A DNA stretch of 64,000 bases from Myxocyprinus asiaticus (Eukaryota > Chordata > Actinopteri > Cypriniformes > Catostomidae), in the NCBI RefSeq assembly GCF_019703515.2, contig NC_059372.1, positions 27,367,431 through 27,431,430 on the forward strand, given 5' to 3'. This document shows positions 59,718 to 64,000 of this stretch, one piece after another. A model generated the notes under the pieces. The model was not told the origin of the DNA. It saw only the letters and a list, made by a program, of their open reading frames with translations, and did not search any database. The stretch's first letter is position 1, and every line of letters starts with the position of its first letter. The position numbers were made by a program, and so were the translations under genes.

Positions 59718-62268
59718 GGGAAAGATCCCTATCACGGCAAAGAGGTGATTTTTTTTTATTTTTACATTGTTAGCTTGTACGTTTCAGAGAACTTTGGGGA
59801 AAACTTAAACTAAAAAATGTGCCTAAAGTTTCACCCAAGTATCCATGGCTGCAGCTTACTGAACACTACACGTGTCGCCCCGCTCATAACTTTCACTCAT
59901 TGGCTCGGTCGTCTTTTATTGGTGTAGCCTATATGATAGGAGATGCGTTTTAAAATAGATCATTTTTATTATAGTTCTGTGGCTCTTCAGTGATATTTAA
60001 CTGACTGAGCAGTCTGTTGTTGTTTCAGTTGTGTTGAAAGCAGAGGGCACAATAACTAATCCTACTATGGCGAAGATTCAACTCTAATGCGGTCGTAGTC
60101 AGTGTTTAAATAATTTAGGCAAGATAATTTTAAATTTTAGTGCCATGACTCGTAAGTGACTTTGTGTTGTACCTCCGGTGTCATTTCAGCAAATGTAGTA
60201 GGACTGATTCGCTCAAATCTGTAAATCAAAAAGTTGTGCAACTGCACAAAGCCTTCATTATATTAATTATGAATTATATTAATTATAAAATACGTTAATT
60301 TTTAATATCACCACAGAGTGAAAATGAAAACATCGTATCAGTTTTGCTATAGAAACATTTTAATTTATGACCCAACATATGAGTTATGAAAACCAACAGC
60401 ACCGTCTACTGTAAATTAACTGTAAATTACACTCCAATTCTCACACAAGTTATAAAGATGTCATATAAACGTATTTTCAAATACCCTAATATTTGGTAGG
60501 ACAGAATACAAAACCCATGTTGTTCGTTCGTTCAATCATTCGTTCATAAGGCATGTGCTTGTATGCAATTCTCGAATAAACAGAGAGCAGTTGTGCACTT
60601 TTAGTTTCCCGTTTCTACCATAACAGCTCATCATCATGAGTGATTATTTTACATGAATAATAACAGTTTCTTTCATTGACCAAGTTTGCTTTATGCACGC
60701 CATCTGCATCTGCTGGATTTATTACTCTGCATTTAATGAATTTAGTCATTTTAATTTATGCCATCAACAATAGCAAACAAGAGGCTGATGAACTGATGAA
60801 AATTGTTATTCCATTCTTGAGATAGTTGCGGTGCTTTCCCTCATATTCAATATTGATTCATATTCATTTCTTTGAAGGATTGTAAATGATTATCTCTCCT
60901 CCTCGCTCCAAAAATGTGTGCGTTATATCGTCAGCCTAAGAATTACTTTTTAACTGACATGCACACAGAAACCAATGCCAGTCAATAAATAGTCAGTTAC
61001 AGCGGAAAATAAGGCATACAGCATGAGGCATACAGGCAGGGCCATAGCAAGATAATCTGGGCCCCCTGACTGTATGTTGCTCTGGGCCCCTTTCCTATTA
61101 AAAAATACAGTTTACAATTAGTTGTGGGGCTCCCTGGACCTTTGGGCTCCTAGAATCATTACCACCTTTCACCCCAATAGCTACGGCCCTGCATACAGGC
61201 TATAACTGTTATAATGTACTGATGTACCAGTGCATGAGCACCAAACACAAAAAACACATGCTTTTCAGTTGGCATTTGTTTAAGAACATTTTCACGTCAG
61301 TTTCAGCCTTTATAAATCCCGATTTGTTCCTCACTTTTAATGTAGGATAAAATCATGAACAGTATCATTACTTAGTGCACATATTGATGCGCAGTTCAGT
61401 AAACAAACAGATGTAAATGTCTGTGTACTTAACCCTCCTATTGCACTGGGGTCATTTTTGACCCAGTAGAGGTAAAACATAATTTTTAAATAGCACATAG
61501 TTTTTCGTATGGGAACCAAACTTTGTGACTTTGTCAAGACTATCAAAATGAACATATTTAAAAAATAATAATAATAATTTTTCAGATTTTTGAAGAAATC
61601 ATTTAAGAGATATAACCATATTTATAAAATTGTTACATCTTTTGCATTCCCAGGACAATTTTGACCTAGGCATCAATTGTGGCTTTACCCATGAAATTAT
61701 GCAGACATTTTCGCACATTTATGAATATTTTATATGAACACTTAACTTACATTTAGCCTCTTTCCCATATTCACACTTGCTTTTTTGTCTCAAAATGGGA
61801 CTGCATCTTGTTTACAAACAGTCTCATGCACACTTACACACAGAACTGACAAAACAGAGAAACATAACAAATAAACTATCAAAGGAAAAACTGCCTAAAG
61901 GGAGGTGTGGCAAGAGCAAAAGTTCAAGCATACATATGTACTCTGAAAAAGGGTTGAAGGAAGAAAAGTCAACATCTTTACTTTGCCGCCCTCTTAAAAA
62001 TGATCTGATAATGAACCAGCTTGCAGCATAATCACACTTTAACAGAATACATTTTGTTTAAAGGGGTCATGAAATGCTCTTTTTTTAAATAGTTTTATTA
62101 TCTTCCCTGAGGTCCACTGATAATGTTAGTAAAGCTTTTTTGCATTACACAAGTCATAATTTAGTAATATATGATAATTTTCCACCCTGTCTCTGGCCCT
62201 CTGTCTGAAACGCTTGGTTTTGGCCTAAGCGCTTCCTCAAAACTTCAACATAAACACCCACTGTTATG
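59718..62268. other. Spacer, no gene recognised
   Basis: From 59760 to 61420 I see unique AT-rich sequence. At 61440-61470 is the small palindrome CTGGGGTCATTTTTGACCCA, a common fish repeat end, probably part of a decayed element at 61430-61690. At 62061 a GTTTAAAGGGGTCATGAAAT phrase begins another MITE-like unit, interrupted by the hAT element. Confidence 0.45.
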
Positions 62269-62656
62269 CAGTGGCGGGCGTGCATTTTAAGTCTAGGCCT
62301 TCAGTGTGATTCATGCCATTAAGAAAACACAGTTTCACAAAGAATAAGACACCCTATGTCTTTGGGCATCATACATTACGTCGCAGCTAACTAGTGATAC
62401 CAATTGACATTTTAAAAACACATCCAAGCACGAAAGCCAGAACTTGAAACAACACTTAATGCTCAAGCAAGCCTAATTTTAACTGCAGCATGTCTGTTTT
62501 GTGAAATGAACGTCTCCCGAACAGACATTCAAAAATCATAATTTTTCATATGAATCTACCAAGGAGGTCTACAATACCTGGAAAAATCTATCTAATAATA
62601 TTTGTGATTTAAATGTTGCTTGCAATAAATTTCATTTTGTCAGGGTACATGGTTAT

Positions 62657-63300
62657 GCTGCGTTCCATTCAAGTTGGATGTGGGATATTCCTACTTGATA
62701 TCTCTGACCATAAATGCATTCCATTCCCCGATATTTGGAACTGCAACGCTCCCGTTAGCTTAGCAGGGGTTTGACTCTCATTAGAGATGTCTCCTAGCAA
62801 CCCAACTGATAAACAATGCTTCAGGTGTACGATTATCAAAAGAGATTATAAAGTTTTATAAACCTGTTTCTGCAGGCGTTTGTTAAACAAGCTTTAATAT
62901 CATGTAATGTGGAAACAAACTCATTTATCGATATTACTTAATTGTATTACTTAAAACATTGTGTCCTTGAGCAAGGCACTTAACTCCAGGTTGCTCCAGG
63001 GGGATTGTCCCTGTAATAAGGGCCCTGTAAGTCGCTTTGGATAAAAGCGTCTGCCAAATGCATAAATGTAAATGTAAACTCATTTATCGATATTACTTAA
63101 TGAAGTGAATGTTTATCACTTACTTTATATATCTCCCTGAGTGTCGACATGTTTGTGTGACATCATGCCCCTGCATCTCGGCAAAATCAGAGTTGAGAAT
63201 TTCTGCACGAGCCTACAAGTTGTAATTCTGACTTCAAGATGCATTCCATTGCACTTTTCCTAGTAGGAAGTTGTAAAATCCAACTTTCCGAGTTGAACTA
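62657..63300. repeat. Repeat family C, copy 2, nested in the hAT element
   Basis: It starts GCTGCGTTCCATTCAAGTTG and ends CAACTTTCCGAGTTGAAC. It matches 4147-4831 along its length (AGAGATGTCTCCTAGCAACC; GCATCTCGGCAAAATC). A SINE-like insertion splits it. Confidence 0.75.
62955..63078 (-). repeat. SINE-like insertion with about 25-bp target duplication
   Basis: Reverse-orientation copy of the short repeat at 4399-4535, ending AAATGCATAAATGTAAATGT. The host sequence AACTCATTTATCGATATTAC plus TTAAT occurs on both sides (from about 62918 and from about 63078), which marks a target-site duplication made by LINE-type integration. Confidence 0.8.
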
Positions 63301-64000
63301 CTTTTCAAAACTTGATCTGACATTGAATGCTCAAGCAGCCTAATTTACATTTAGAAAACTCCTGTTGTTGCTATAACAATGCAAAAAGCACTTACCAATT
63401 TGCTTGAAGTGAAAATCAGTCCTCCTTTCCTGTTTTATAAATTAAGCAATCACACGGTCATGCAGAACATCTCGTGTTTTTAAATCCATAAGGACCTCTT
63501 TCTCAGTGGTGCTGTGGCAGTGATGACAGCCGTCTCGTCAGCAAGATCTCACACACTTCGCTTTCAAATTACGTACATCACTTAAAGCATGATCTCTCAA
63601 GGCCAGCTAGAAGGCCTCGGCCGGGACATATCCTAAAGATCACACCCACCAAGAACAAATAAATCAATCTGATTGGCTGATGAATCTGACTTTATTTGAT
63701 TCTGTGGAAATTTTGAAGGCCTGAGGGGGTGGAGCTCAAACTCACGTGCTGCTTTGGGCATGTGATTTGTGAAACAGTTGTCACACTTTGCTTGTAAGCA
63801 TCAAGGAATAAATTCTGACTGGATAAACTTTTCATTTTTCTCTATTTGTTTGTAGATTAATTAAGAGTGGAAAGCGATTAAAAATACATAGGCAAAAAGG
63901 TGATTGAGAATGAAAGGATGAAAAATATTTATCTATTTGGCATGTTAGGCCAGCAGAGAAGGCTTTGCTGGCCCTGAGAAATCGCCACTGCTGTTATGAT

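Larger units (their letters stand above)
62269..63990. mobile_element. Non-autonomous hAT-like element, complete, with 8-bp target duplication
   Basis: It starts CAGTGGCGGGCGTGC and ends AGAAATCGCCACTG. The outer 8 bp are perfect inverted repeats, with weaker inward similarity (GGCCTTCAGTG / CAGAGAAGGCTTTG). It is flanked on both sides by CTGTTATG (62261-62268 and 63991-63998), a perfect 8-bp duplication typical of hAT transposons. Its 1.72 kb has no transposase. It contains repeat family C and a SINE inside. Confidence 0.85.

Overview
The window is eukaryotic nuclear DNA from a teleost fish, most likely a cyprinid. The evidence is spliced vertebrate genes with GT/AG introns, AT-rich spacers with many microsatellites, several Tc1-type transposons, L2-like LINE remains, and many MITEs that start with AAGGGATAGTTCACCC, a type familiar from carp-like fishes. 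No operon, CRISPR array or prokaryotic feature is present. The species call is an inference from repeat and gene character, not from a database comparison.

Left part (1-31.8 kb). A Tc1-like transposon is cut by the left edge. The last two coding exons of a kelch gene (klhdc8b, + strand) lie at 6.49 and 20.44 kb, separated by a 13.8-kb intron. That intron holds a decayed LINE interrupted by a 1.97-kb insertion, a frameshifted Tc1 element and several MITEs. From 20.6 to 32.8 kb I see no host gene, only repeats and a nearly intact Tc1 element at 30.2-31.8 kb.

Middle part (32.8-46.5 kb). guca1b (+) is a complete 4-exon gene for a photoreceptor calcium sensor. oard1 (+) is a complete 5-exon macrodomain hydrolase gene. 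apobec2 (-) has 2 exons and ends tail-to-tail with oard1. OARD1, APOBEC2 and GUCA1B all lie on human 6p21.1, so this looks like conserved vertebrate synteny. Between guca1b and oard1 sits an L2-like LINE whose 3' region is interrupted by a Helitron-like element carrying a 139-bp minisatellite.

Right part (50-64 kb). A two-exon BED-finger/hAT-derived gene (-) and a six-exon ccdc115 gene (-, V-ATPase assembly factor) are followed by a tRNA-Glu (-) and a tRNA-His (+). The right edge contains a hAT-like element with a perfect 8-bp target duplication. It encloses a second repeat, which in turn encloses a SINE-like insertion.

I found no clearly new biological system. The observations most worth checking are the domesticated-looking BED/hAT gene, the Helitron-like minisatellite carrier, the triple nested insertion at the right edge, transposases inactivated by one or a few changes, and the very small first coding exon and ambiguous splice donor in ccdc115. 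All splice junctions are read by eye from GT/AG signals, reading frame and remembered family sequence; none was confirmed by transcripts.
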